Part shown: in pieces, positions 35,897 to 43,506 of the stretch
Layout of the letters: every line of letters begins with the position of its first letter
Numbering within the stretch: the first letter of the stretch is position 1
DNA from: CBIFVZ01 sp966185765
Lineage (GTDB): Bacteria > Pseudomonadota > Gammaproteobacteria > Enterobacterales > Enterobacteriaceae
Direction of reading: 5' to 3'
Length of the DNA stretch: 43,613 bases
Assembly (NCBI GenBank): GCA_966185765.1
Contig: CBIFVZ010000025.1
Location: 1-43,613 of the forward strand
Program-made: the position numbers and the translations under genes
Notes under the pieces: generated by a model
Seen by the model: the letters and a program-made list of their open reading frames with translations, nothing else
Database searches by the model: none
Told to the model about the DNA's origin: nothing

Positions 35897-36631
35897 ATGA
35901 AACCATTATATAAGCACCTTCCGGGCGCGCTGTTGCTGTGCGCCATCCTGCCTGCAACGTCGCAGGCCGCCATCGCGCTGGACCGCACCCGGGCTATCTT
36001 CCCCGGCTCGGAAAAAAGCCTTGCTCTGAATATTTCCAACGTCAGCAGTAAAAAGCCCTATCTGGCCCAGGCGTGGCTGGAAGACGCGGCGGGCAACAAG
36101 GTGTCCTCGCCGCTGATGGTCACCCCGGCACTGCAGCGCGTGGAGCCAGGGCAGAAAAGCGTTATTCGCGTCAACGCCCTGCCGGATGTCGCCTCCCTGC
36201 CCCAGGACCGGGAGAGCCTGTTTTATTTCAGCGTGCGGGAAGTCCCGCCCAGGAGTGAGCGTCCGAACGTGCTGCAGCTCGCACTTCAGACCCGCATCAA
36301 ACTGTTCTACCGCCCGGCGCCAATCATTGCAGAGCGTTACAGCCGTAAGGACGACAAGCTGGTACTGCATAAAGTCAGCGGCGGATACCGCATCGAAAAC
36401 CCGACGCCCTATTACATCACGGTAATTGGCGTGAGCGGCGGTGAAAAACAGCCCGTACCCAAAGAATTTAAAAGCGTGATGGTGGCACCGAAATCCAGTG
36501 AGACCGTGCCCGGCGGGCCGTATGCCAGCCCCTGGGTGACGACCATCAACGATTTCGGTGGCCGGACCGGGCTTTCATTTCGCTGCAGCGGCGATGTCTG
36601 CCGCGCAGACACCGAGGAACAGACCGGGTAA
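35897..36631 (+). CDS. Periplasmic fimbrial chaperone 1 (PapD family)
   Basis: A 244-residue chaperone with signal peptide (MKPLYKHLPGALLLCAILPA, cut at SQA). The two Ig-like domains show the PapD signatures: the N-terminal arginine in ALDRTRAIF, PPRSERPNVLQLALQTRIKLFYRP with the pocket lysine, and IENPTPYYITV. The short F1-G1 loop places it in the FGS group. ATG 35897 is preferred over GTG 35888 because ACGGAG lies 8 bases before it. It donates the G1 strand to the pilins and targets them to the usher upstream. A second, different chaperone is encoded at 39112. Confidence 0.94.
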   Translation: MKPLYKHLPGALLLCAILPATSQAAIALDRTRAIFPGSEKSLALNISNVSSKKPYLAQAWLEDAAGNKVSSPLMVTPALQRVEPGQKSVIRVNALPDVASLPQDRESLFYFSVREVPPRSERPNVLQLALQTRIKLFYRPAPIIAERYSRKDDKLVLHKVSGGYRIENPTPYYITVIGVSGGEKQPVPKEFKSVMVAPKSSETVPGGPYASPWVTTINDFGGRTGLSFRCSGDVCRADTEEQTG

Positions 36632-36661
36632 CCGGGCGCACACAACGGACAGGAGCAGGTA

Positions 36662-37192
36662 ATGGGCAGACGACATCGTTTCCACACAGGCACCAGCATG
36701 GCCCAGGCGGTGCTGCTGTGCGCAGCACTGGTTTCGCTGGCGCAGGCCGATACGGATATTGAGTTCACCGGCACACTGGTGGCCGACCCATGTCAGGTCG
36801 TCATGGATGACGAAGAGCAGCAGGTGGAGTTTGGCAACATCGCGCGCCGTGCTTTTCTCAACCACGACAGTACAGCGCCAAAGACGTTTACTGTGCGCCT
36901 GGTGGAGTGCGACCCGTCGGTAGCAAAGACGGTCAGCGTCACCTTTCTCGGCGATGGGAATGAAACACTGCCCGGCACATTTGCCACCACCGGCGAGGCG
37001 AAAGGCATCGCCATCCGACTGCGGGACAGCGAAGGCCATACCGTAATGCCCAATAAGCCACTGACGGCGACCAACATACAGGAAGGCGAAACGGTATTGT
37101 CCTGGCAGGCACAGGTAACAGCCACGGCAATGCATGAGGTGACGGAAGGAGCGTTTTTCTCCACGGTAACTTTTTCACTGGCTTATGAATAA
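36662..37192 (+). CDS. Minor fimbrial subunit (rod terminator or adaptor)
   Basis: A 176-residue pilin with a signal peptide of about 28 residues (ending LAQA), exchange strand TDIEFTGTLVADPCQV, the disulfide pair (DPCQV and LVECDP) and the C-terminal TFSLAYE. AGGAG lies 6 bases before the ATG. It follows the chaperone by 30 bases, and its end overlaps the EAL gene by 8 bases. Position between the chaperone and the regulators, and similarity to the major pilin, suggest a PapH-like anchor or PapK-like adaptor; which of these cannot be settled by eye. Confidence 0.85.
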   Translation: MGRRHRFHTGTSMAQAVLLCAALVSLAQADTDIEFTGTLVADPCQVVMDDEEQQVEFGNIARRAFLNHDSTAPKTFTVRLVECDPSVAKTVSVTFLGDGNETLPGTFATTGEAKGIAIRLRDSEGHTVMPNKPLTATNIQEGETVLSWQAQVTATAMHEVTEGAFFSTVTFSLAYE

Positions 37193-37943
37193 ACAGGCAA
37201 ACGAGATGATAACAGCAATGACTTTACCGTCCCACGGAGGACAGGTGACGCCGGGCAGGCTGCCCGCGCTAATACAGGGACTGCGACTGCAGCCGCTGAT
37301 GGATATACACCGTAACACCCGCGTGGGCTGGGAAGTGTTGACGCAGCTGCCGGTACCGGCCTTCACGGAATCCTTTTTCAGCACCCTGTCGGCACAGGAG
37401 AGCGTGGCACTGTTTCTGATGCAGGCAGAAATGATTACCCCCCGCTGCCCCGGTGAACCCCTTTTGATAAATCTGCCAATCAGGGCGTTTCTTGACCCGG
37501 AAATGGTCGATATCTTGCTCGAACAGGGCGAGGCCTTTCGCCAGCTCGTGTCATTTGAAATCCAGGACCCGGCCTCGCTGTCGGGTCTGTCAAACCGGGT
37601 CCGGCATCAGCTGGTTGTGGCGCTGATGGCGCTACGGGAGGCAGGCTGGAAACTGTGGATGGACGACCTGACGCCGCCCGTCATTGCCGATGTGGGTTCG
37701 CTGGGCGTGGTGTTCGATGGTGTGAAAACCGACTGGCATGAAATGCGCAGGCGTTGCGCGGAGCCGCAGGCCCTACAGGCTCTGGTCCGCCAGGCACGGC
37801 ACCTGGGCCAGGTGGTACTGGTTGAGGGTATTGAGACCGAGGCGGATTTACAGCACGCCCGGGCCAGCGGCGCGGGTTATGGCCAGGGTTTTCTCTGGCC
37901 GGAGCAAAAAATCACCGTACTTTCTGCGGATAACGCGGCATGA
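37185..37943 (+). CDS. EAL-domain protein (c-di-GMP phosphodiesterase-like) within fimbrial operon
   Basis: A 252-residue soluble protein that is almost entirely one EAL domain. Residues matching the catalytic set are Glu50 (in WEVL, in place of EAL), Asn96, Glu125, Asp160-Asp161, Lys181, Glu214 and Glu217 (EGIET), and Gln234 (GQGF). Loop 6, normally DDFGxGY, reads DDLTPPV, a notable change next to the metal site. It resembles stand-alone EAL proteins tied to fimbriae or motility (MrkJ, PdeH and the C-terminal part of FimK). It is translationally coupled to the minor pilin upstream and to the next gene downstream. It could lower c-di-GMP, or act as a c-di-GMP sensor if the altered loop has cost it activity. 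Confidence 0.85.
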   Translation: MNKQANEMITAMTLPSHGGQVTPGRLPALIQGLRLQPLMDIHRNTRVGWEVLTQLPVPAFTESFFSTLSAQESVALFLMQAEMITPRCPGEPLLINLPIRAFLDPEMVDILLEQGEAFRQLVSFEIQDPASLSGLSNRVRHQLVVALMALREAGWKLWMDDLTPPVIADVGSLGVVFDGVKTDWHEMRRRCAEPQALQALVRQARHLGQVVLVEGIETEADLQHARASGAGYGQGFLWPEQKITVLSADNAA

Positions 37944-38227
37944 CAGCACAGGTACTGGCATTTATTCCCCGGCGTCGGAGCCGGGCTGATGCACAGAGCG
38001 TCCCTGCCGGTATCGTCGCCGGGATGAGCCAGCTTGCCCTGCTCGACGAGCTGGAGGCGAGAGGCCTGAAGGTGAACCGGGAGGGATTTCATAAGGTGCC
38101 ACGGGACAGCGAATGGCTGCCAGACGGCACAATCCCGCAACATTTCTATGACCTGGTCACCCGGGTTCGGGCCGTAACGGAACAGAGCCGTAATGAACAG
38201 AGAAGGAATGAACCGAATGAAAAATAA
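37940..38227 (+). CDS. Unrecognised 95-residue protein in fimbrial regulatory block
   Basis: A small soluble protein with no signal peptide or membrane segment. The N-terminal part is basic (FIPRRRSRADAQSV), the middle may form helices (MSQLALLDELEARGLKV), and the tail is Arg/Asn/Glu-rich. The start overlaps the EAL stop by four bases (ATGA), and the end overlaps the PapI-like gene by 11 bases, so it is almost surely translated with them. I do not recognise the family; a DNA- or protein-binding regulator is possible from size and setting only. Confidence 0.7.
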   Translation: MTAQVLAFIPRRRSRADAQSVPAGIVAGMSQLALLDELEARGLKVNREGFHKVPRDSEWLPDGTIPQHFYDLVTRVRAVTEQSRNEQRRNEPNEK

Positions 38228-38441
38228 CTGGCACGCTTACGTACTGGAAACGTTATGCAGACTAATGCAGCAGGCAGGTAGCGATGGCTGGGTCTCAACC
38301 CGGCAGATGTCAGACGAGCTAGACATCAGCATTTACCACGCCAGGGCGCAATTGATTGAGCTGCGTAATAACGGACAGGTTGTCAGCATGCAGAAAGGGC
38401 GCGGGCGTCACAACTCTCTCCTGTGGAAGGCACTGTCATGA
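38217..38441 (+). CDS. PapI/FaeA-like winged-helix fimbrial regulator
   Basis: A 74-residue protein starting MKNNWHAY, with a winged helix-turn-helix: VSTRQMSDELDISIYHARAQ as the helix-turn-helix and NNGQVVSMQKGRGRHNSLLW as the wing. This size and pattern are those of PapI, FaeA and related co-regulators that work with Lrp at GATC-containing sites to switch fimbrial promoters. Two ATGs upstream (38193, 38208) are possible, but AAGGA lies 9 bases before ATG 38217, which is chosen. In pap the gene is divergent from the operon; here it lies inside it, which would give positive feedback. The assignment rests on fold pattern, not close identity. Confidence 0.72.
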   Translation: MKNNWHAYVLETLCRLMQQAGSDGWVSTRQMSDELDISIYHARAQLIELRNNGQVVSMQKGRGRHNSLLWKALS

Positions 38442-39115
38442 AAAGCGGTTATACCCACCACTGCGCGGAATATGTTCCGGAAGGTAAAGGGATTACGGTT
38501 TTCAGCGCCGATCGTTTTTTTGCCCGCGGCGTGTCAGACGCACTGAAAGGGGACCTGCGGATTAAAGATGTGGTGAAAAGACACCCGGTCAGCGTACTCC
38601 ATTTCCCGGATCACCGCTATCTGCTGGCCTGGAGTATGAAACCCGTACTGCCGGAAGGCATCACCCTTATCGCCGGAAATAGCCGGGTCAGAGCCGATCT
38701 GGCAGGCGTACTCAGTCCGTGCCGGGCAGACATCGTGGATGTGCGCCATTCGGTCCTTACGCTGCCCTGCGCGGCGGCGGCGGTGGATATGCGGCACATG
38801 CAACAGGACACCCTCCCCGTCACCGACATCTGGCTGACGATGGAAGAGATGGCGTTTATGTGGGGCTGGATCTCCGGACGCCGCCTCGGCGGTGACCGCA
38901 AGCGCAACAGCCGGCTGAAAAAGCAGGTAATGAAAAAAGTGGGTGCGGATACGGATGTCAGCTTGCTCATCCGCTTCAGGCTGTTATTTCTGCTGAACGC
39001 CAGCGCTTGCCTGCTACGCGGAAGAATAAAAAGAGGGGAAAACATCCAGGAACAACTCAGCGCCTGGACCCGGCTAACGGTCAGACACAATTGGTCAGGA
39101 GCACAACAGTTATGA
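38438..39115 (+). CDS. LuxR-like transcriptional regulator, degenerate
   Basis: A 225-residue soluble protein. The first part (residues about 18-120, ITVFSADRFFARGVSDAL) resembles the receiver-like half of two-domain regulators without an obvious phosphorylation site. The second part reads LTMEEMAFMWGWISGRRL… SRLKKQVMKKVGADTDVSLL, which follows the pattern of a LuxR-type helix-turn-helix with an insertion of basic residues. Fimbrial regulators such as MrkI and FimZ-like proteins have this build. ATG 38438 overlaps the stop of the PapI-like gene (ATGA), and GGAAGG is 7 bases upstream; the stop overlaps the next ATG. A fragment of a related gene remains at 27930-28048. Confidence 0.62.
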   Translation: MKSGYTHHCAEYVPEGKGITVFSADRFFARGVSDALKGDLRIKDVVKRHPVSVLHFPDHRYLLAWSMKPVLPEGITLIAGNSRVRADLAGVLSPCRADIVDVRHSVLTLPCAAAAVDMRHMQQDTLPVTDIWLTMEEMAFMWGWISGRRLGGDRKRNSRLKKQVMKKVGADTDVSLLIRFRLLFLLNASACLLRGRIKRGENIQEQLSAWTRLTVRHNWSGAQQL

Positions 39116-39921
39116 AACGTACTATAGGTTTTACCGCGCTGCTGGCGCTGAGCACCCTGCCCGCACAGGGAGCACTGACCGTCGATCGCTCGCGTCTGGT
39201 GTACAACGAGGGCGAACCGTCGATCAGCCTCAGCGTCACCAACCGCAACGAGCGCGATCCGTATCTGGCCCAGGGGTGGCTGGAAAATGAGAAGGAAGAA
39301 AAAATCAGCGGGCCGCTGATGGTGCTGCCGCCGGTGCAACGGGTGGAGGCAGGGGCGAAAACCCGCGTGCGTATCCAGGCTCTGGCGGATATCAGCAAGC
39401 TGCCAAAAGACCGGGAATCGGTCTTTTACTTCAACCTGCGGGAGATACCGCCAAAGTCGGATAAGCCAAACACCCTGACGTTAGCCATGCAGACCCGGCT
39501 GAAGGTATTTTACCGCCCGCAGGGGCTGAAAGTTGACCCGATGATGGACACCGTGCCGGGCACGGAAACCCTCACCCTTGAAAAAAGCGGTGACCGTTAC
39601 ACCATTAACAACCCGACTCCGTATCACTTTTCCTTCGTGGAAGTTCGCCCGTCGCTGACGAGACGGGGGCTTGAGAATGTTGAGCCAGTGATGGTGGCCC
39701 CGAAAAGTCGTGCAGTGCTTAACGTTAGCGCCGCCCGACTGGGTAACAACCCGGTGTTGATGTTCGTCAATGACTACGGAAGCCAGCGCCTGCTGCCATT
39801 CAGCTGCACGGGTAATACCTGTAAGGCTGAGAAGCCACAGGCACAGACACAGGCACAAAACGCAGATAATCCACAGAATGCAGCTTCACAGAACAAGACG
39901 CCGGAGGCTGCACGTGAGTAA
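39112..39921 (+). CDS. Periplasmic fimbrial chaperone 2 (PapD family)
   Basis: A 269-residue chaperone with signal peptide (MKRTIGFTALLALSTLPAQG, cut at QGA). PapD-type motifs are VDRSRLVYNEGE, PPKSDKPNTLTLAMQTRLKV and NPTPYHFSFVEV. Unlike chaperone 1 it carries a C-terminal extension of about 30 residues rich in Gln, Ala and Asn after CKAEKPQ. A second chaperone beside the tip genes suggests it serves the minor subunits and adhesin, while chaperone 1 serves the rod. The ATG overlaps the regulator stop; TCAGGA lies upstream. A nearly complete deletion of a sister gene is seen at 28045. Confidence 0.92.
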   Translation: MKRTIGFTALLALSTLPAQGALTVDRSRLVYNEGEPSISLSVTNRNERDPYLAQGWLENEKEEKISGPLMVLPPVQRVEAGAKTRVRIQALADISKLPKDRESVFYFNLREIPPKSDKPNTLTLAMQTRLKVFYRPQGLKVDPMMDTVPGTETLTLEKSGDRYTINNPTPYHFSFVEVRPSLTRRGLENVEPVMVAPKSRAVLNVSAARLGNNPVLMFVNDYGSQRLLPFSCTGNTCKAEKPQAQTQAQNADNPQNAASQNKTPEAARE

Positions 39922-40429
39922 GCCGCGTACGGTGAGTCCTGGTCTGTGGTTATCGGCACTGGCGGGGGGGCTATTGAGTCTGGTCAGTGCGGCAGGCGCT
40001 GTAGAGCAGGGGGACATGACTACCGTCAACATTACCGGCACGCTTGTCGAAACGCTCCCTTGCGTGGTTAACGGTAGTCGGCCCATTGTCGTTGACTTTG
40101 GTAATGAGCTGATGACCACGCGTATTGATGGCATCACCTACAAACAGCCAATCATCTTCACTGCCGAGTGCGGTGAGAATGTCACCCAGCTAAAACTTCG
40201 CATTGACGGCGCCAGGGCTGATTTTGACCCAACAGTCCTCGGCGGTGCCTTTCCAGGCCTTGGGATCGCCCTGTATCACGGTGACAACCGCTACCAGCCT
40301 GGCGAATGGCTGACCTTTACCGGACCGGTTATGCCAGAACTGCATGCCGTACCGGTAAAACAGGACGGTATCTCTTTGAGCGGTGGTGCTTTTAGTGTGC
40401 TGGCCGCCCTGGTTGTTGATTACCAGTAA
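39914..40429 (+). CDS. Minor fimbrial subunit (main operon, tip adaptor 1)
   Basis: A 171-residue pilin. It starts at GTG 39914, which overlaps the chaperone stop (GTGAGTAA) and has GGAGG six bases upstream; the longer open frame into the chaperone gene is not used. A signal peptide of about 28 residues (WLSALAGGLLSLVSAAGA) precedes the exchange strand MTTVNITGTLVETLPCVV; the second cysteine is in TAECGE, and the protein ends LVVDYQ. It is a paralogue of the subunit at 28045. It probably forms part of the tip fibrillum below the adhesin. Confidence 0.87.
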   Translation: MSKPRTVSPGLWLSALAGGLLSLVSAAGAVEQGDMTTVNITGTLVETLPCVVNGSRPIVVDFGNELMTTRIDGITYKQPIIFTAECGENVTQLKLRIDGARADFDPTVLGGAFPGLGIALYHGDNRYQPGEWLTFTGPVMPELHAVPVKQDGISLSGGAFSVLAALVVDYQ

Positions 40430-40450
40430 CGCGGGAAGCGTGGGACGACT

Positions 40451-41014
40451 ATGAAAGATAACCTCATCAAGCGCAAGGCAGTTACTGCACGAGCGCAGTA
40501 CCTGCCTCGCCAGGCGGTCATCAAGACCATGATTGCTGGCCTGCTGGCGCTGGCCAATGTTAATGCAGTTTTCTCTGCAGAGATTGATAAAAATCTGGAG
40601 TTTAAAGGGGTGCTGATAGAGCCACCGCCGTGCAGTATCAATAATGACAACACCCTGACCGTTGACTTTGGCGATAAAATTGGTGTTCGTAAAATAGCGT
40701 CAGGCGCCTACCGCGAGCGCGTTGAACTGGCAGTGATGTGTGGTCCGGATAACCACTCGTGGCAGCTTCAGCTCTCAGTGAGCGGCAGTCCGGCGGACTT
40801 TGATACGGACAATGCCACCGTAGTGACAGCATCACAAGCCGATCTTGGGGTTAAACTGTTCCTTAATGGCAAACCGTTTTCACTGGATAAACCCGTCAAT
40901 GTGAACGGTGACGAGTTGCCGGTATTTGAAGCCCTGCTGGTCCAGCGCCCTGACATTGTCCCCGAAGAGGGGACATTTCTGGCGCGGGCAACGCTGCGGG
41001 CGACATATCAATAA
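40451..41014 (+). CDS. Minor fimbrial subunit (main operon, tip adaptor 2)
   Basis: A 187-residue pilin with a long basic leader and a hydrophobic core (MIAGLLALANVNAVFSA, cleavage near residue 42). The mature part begins EIDKNLEFKGVLIEPPPCSI; the second cysteine is in VMCGPD and the end is LRATYQ. It is a close paralogue of the subunit at 28669. It follows tip adaptor 1 by 21 bases and precedes the adhesin gene by about 190 bases that contain no leader repeat. An inner ATG at 40529 would shorten the leader and cannot be excluded. Confidence 0.85.
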   Translation: MKDNLIKRKAVTARAQYLPRQAVIKTMIAGLLALANVNAVFSAEIDKNLEFKGVLIEPPPCSINNDNTLTVDFGDKIGVRKIASGAYRERVELAVMCGPDNHSWQLQLSVSGSPADFDTDNATVVTASQADLGVKLFLNGKPFSLDKPVNVNGDELPVFEALLVQRPDIVPEEGTFLARATLRATYQ

Positions 41015-41207
41015 AAATTCATGCCTGGCTGCTTACGTGCCAGGCCGTACGTTTGTACCTGATTGACAACCTGAAAGATCGTCTCTGGACCGAAATAGCT
41101 ATATCCTGGATATGCGAAAGATTTTTATAACGTTGACATAAAATATCCACCATTAACTTTCTGGCTGCTCAACGGCGTGCCATTTTAAAAAACTTATAGT
41201 GAATATA

Positions 41208-42146
41208 ATGAAAAAAACTAATACGGAAAAGAAAATGGCGCATAAAAAGTATTCATCAACTATTTTTAGTGTATTGATACTGCTCTCAATGTTGCTGCCA
41301 CGGCATAGTCAGGCCGAAATGATTGACTGGGTATTTATGGATTATGTGATTAATAGATCCAAGACCGGAACTCATGAATCAACGACGTATTACTCATGGC
41401 ATGGGGTTTATATTGATGATGATGAAGCAGATTTGACGGTTGCTGATTTTTTAATAAAAAAAGGCGTTACGGTAAGTGAGTCATACGAATTAGGACTACA
41501 ATTCTATCATACAGATGAACTTGGGCGTCAACTCAGGCGTCCAGGCAGCCCAAGTACAGTTAAGCCAGGTGAAAGCATCAAAGATTTTCTTTCGAGAATG
41601 AAAGCATCTTATAGTTATTCTAACGTCTATTATCTTAATTTAATGTTCGCAGGCGGTCAGCAGCAAGCACCTGAGAAATCTGGTAGCTGTGTATATATAG
41701 GGAGAGTAACTACTTCTTCAACTACTAGTCTCAGCGTGCCTGAACAATACCGATACAGTTTTGCCACAAACAGTAATCAGGCCCAGTGTGCGGTTTCAGG
41801 CCCCGCAAATCAATGGTGCGCTATGACTGACAATACTATCACCCTGGATTTTGGTGAAGTTTCACGCATCGACATTACAAATAAGCTGGCGAAAACGGCT
41901 AAAATAAATATTCATTGCACATCAGAAATGAGTTTCATTGTAAGAAATCTGTTAACTACTTCAGATTCCATTCCGTTATCAAATGGATTACAGGCTAAAC
42001 TTGAACTGGATGATAAACCCTTAAATCAGGTTATTCAATCAACCCAGGGCGATAATACCTTTATCTTAAAAGCACATCTGGAAGGTAACTCCCAAAAGAT
42101 GGGGGGATTTTCCGGCATGGGCATCCTGGCCGTAGACTACCCATAA
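41208..42146 (+). CDS. Tip adhesin, MrpH-like two-domain type (main operon)
   Basis: A 312-residue exported protein. The leader is basic, then hydrophobic (STIFSVLILLSMLLPRHSQA). The N-terminal receptor part (residues about 38-200) has few matches to the other two adhesins; the C-terminal pilin domain starts near WCAMTDNTITLDFGEV and ends GGFSGMGILAVDYP, clearly related to those at 29190 and 30959. The ATG at 41208 is preferred to GTG 41199. The 190-base gap before it and its AT-rich composition contrast with the GC-rich usher and chaperone genes, which suggests that adhesin genes are exchanged separately. It is the last gene of the operon. Confidence 0.78.
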   Translation: MKKTNTEKKMAHKKYSSTIFSVLILLSMLLPRHSQAEMIDWVFMDYVINRSKTGTHESTTYYSWHGVYIDDDEADLTVADFLIKKGVTVSESYELGLQFYHTDELGRQLRRPGSPSTVKPGESIKDFLSRMKASYSYSNVYYLNLMFAGGQQQAPEKSGSCVYIGRVTTSSTTSLSVPEQYRYSFATNSNQAQCAVSGPANQWCAMTDNTITLDFGEVSRIDITNKLAKTAKINIHCTSEMSFIVRNLLTTSDSIPLSNGLQAKLELDDKPLNQVIQSTQGDNTFILKAHLEGNSQKMGGFSGMGILAVDYP

Positions 42147-42304
42147 TTAAAAACCGATTATTGCATTTAAATATTAATTACGCTCCAGCGCACAACACTG
42201 CCCAAATCCCATGACTATATTCTAATAAGTTACATTTAACACTCTGTGATCTTACTCAACTGACATCGGCCCCGTCCGATCATTTTTCAAAAAAGGAAGT
42301 TTTT

Positions 42305-43480
42305 ATGCCTCAAATAATCAATACTAATCCACGGTCCTTAACGGCCCGGACAAACTTGAACCGCTCTCAGTCTACATTAAGTAGTGCTATTGAGCGTTTG
42401 TCATCCGGGCTGCGCATTAACGGCGCAAAAGACGATGCTGCCGGGCAGGCTATTTCTAACCGCTTTACTTCAAATATTAACGGGCTGGGGCAAGCTTCCC
42501 GCAATGCCAACGACGGTATTTCCCTGGCGCAGACCACGGAAGGCGCGCTGAATGAAATTAACGATAATTTGCAGAATATTCGACGCTTAACCGTTCAGGC
42601 AAAGAACGGAACCAATTCGGCTTCTGACCTGCAATCTATACAAAATGAAATCAACCAGCGGCTGGAGGAAATCAACCGTATTGCCGGGCAGACCGAATTC
42701 AACGGGGTGAAAGTACTGAGTAAGGACCAGACGCTGAGTATTCAGGTGGGCGCGCACGACGGGCAGACTATCGATATTAATCTCAGCGAGTTGAGTGTGG
42801 CATCCCTGGGTATGGCAGGCTTTGATGTTACCAGTACTTCAGGACCCGGAACCGGCGAAACACGCCAGGTACTCATTCATTTCCCGCTAGACGTCGGGCA
42901 CACAGTTAATATATACGATGATAAGATTACAGAAGATGATTTGGCATTTTATAGTCAGGGTATTCATCTGGTTCAGGATACAGGCACTATTAGCCATTAC
43001 ATCGGTATTAAAGAAGACGGAACGTTTTATGAGCTAACAAATGCGCGCGATATACATAATGCCCCCCAAATCACGGCGCAGAGTGATCCCGCCTTTTATC
43101 AGGATTTGATGGATACGTTTTTTCCAGGTACAACCACGCCCGATCCCGACCCGAATCCTGGCCCGAATCCTGACCCTAATCCCAATCCTGACCCTAATCC
43201 AGGGACTCACGGCCTGCTTGAAACCATCGATAACGCCATCGCTCAGGTGGATAGCGTGCGCTCAGCGCTGGGGGCGGTGCAGAATCGTTTTGACTCCGTT
43301 ATCAATAACATTGACAACACGGTGGTGAATCTTTCCGCCTCCCGCTCACGCATTCTGGATGCGGACTATGCGCTTGAAGTGGCTAATATGAGTCGCGCAC
43401 AAATTCTTCAGCAGGCGGGAACTACCGTACTGGCACAGGCAAATCAGACACAGCAGAACGTACTGTCTTTACTAAAATAA
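42305..43480 (+). CDS. Flagellin, copy 1, with unusual central domain
   Basis: A 391-residue flagellin. The N-terminal D0/D1 part (residues 1-175: INTNPRSLTARTNLNRSQST, AIERLSSGLRINGAKDDAAG) and the C-terminal D1/D0 part (residues about 303-391: NAIAQVDSVRSALGAVQNRF… NMSRAQILQQAGTTVLAQAN) are typical. The centre (about 176-278) does not look like the usual enterobacterial flagellin domains and ends in a DPNP repeat linker (residues 279-299). AAAAGGAAG lies before the ATG. No convincing sigma-28 promoter was found in the 158 bases upstream, only a weak CCGATCA at about 42276. It lies directly beside the fimbrial operon and is followed by a second flagellin gene. Confidence 0.95.
   Translation: MPQIINTNPRSLTARTNLNRSQSTLSSAIERLSSGLRINGAKDDAAGQAISNRFTSNINGLGQASRNANDGISLAQTTEGALNEINDNLQNIRRLTVQAKNGTNSASDLQSIQNEINQRLEEINRIAGQTEFNGVKVLSKDQTLSIQVGAHDGQTIDINLSELSVASLGMAGFDVTSTSGPGTGETRQVLIHFPLDVGHTVNIYDDKITEDDLAFYSQGIHLVQDTGTISHYIGIKEDGTFYELTNARDIHNAPQITAQSDPAFYQDLMDTFFPGTTTPDPDPNPGPNPDPNPNPDPNPGTHGLLETIDNAIAQVDSVRSALGAVQNRFDSVINNIDNTVVNLSASRSRILDADYALEVANMSRAQILQQAGTTVLAQANQTQQNVLSLLK
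42357..42411 (+). repeat. 55-bp identical segment, copy in flagellin 1
   Basis: Identical to 43559-43613 in the second flagellin gene over at least 55 bases; it encodes NRSQSTLSSAIERLSSGL. The bases before it differ freely between the two genes. The true length is unknown because the window ends inside the second copy. Confidence 0.95.
43139..43201 (+). repeat. Asp-Pro-Asn-Pro coding repeat in flagellin 1
   Basis: About 63 bases of imperfect 6- and 12-base units (CCGAATCCTG and CCTAATCCTG types) encode alternating Pro with Asp, Asn or Gly. The unit structure could expand or contract in whole codons without breaking the frame. It joins the variable domain to the C-terminal helix region. Confidence 0.85.
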
Positions 43481-43506
43481 TATAAATAAAATCTAAGGTA
43501 TAGCCA

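Noticed and set aside
27590..42300. Island bounded by insertion sequences, tRNA or phage integrase
   Set aside because: No transposase, integrase or tRNA gene was seen at either edge; the mode of entry is not visible.
42147..42304. Sigma-28 promoter for the first flagellin
   Set aside because: A CCGATCA at about 42276 recalls the -10 element, but no TAAA-type -35 lies at the right distance, so the match is too weak to list.
43139..43201. CRISPR-like or satellite repeat
   Set aside because: The short units are in frame within flagellin and encode a Pro-rich linker, with no spacers.
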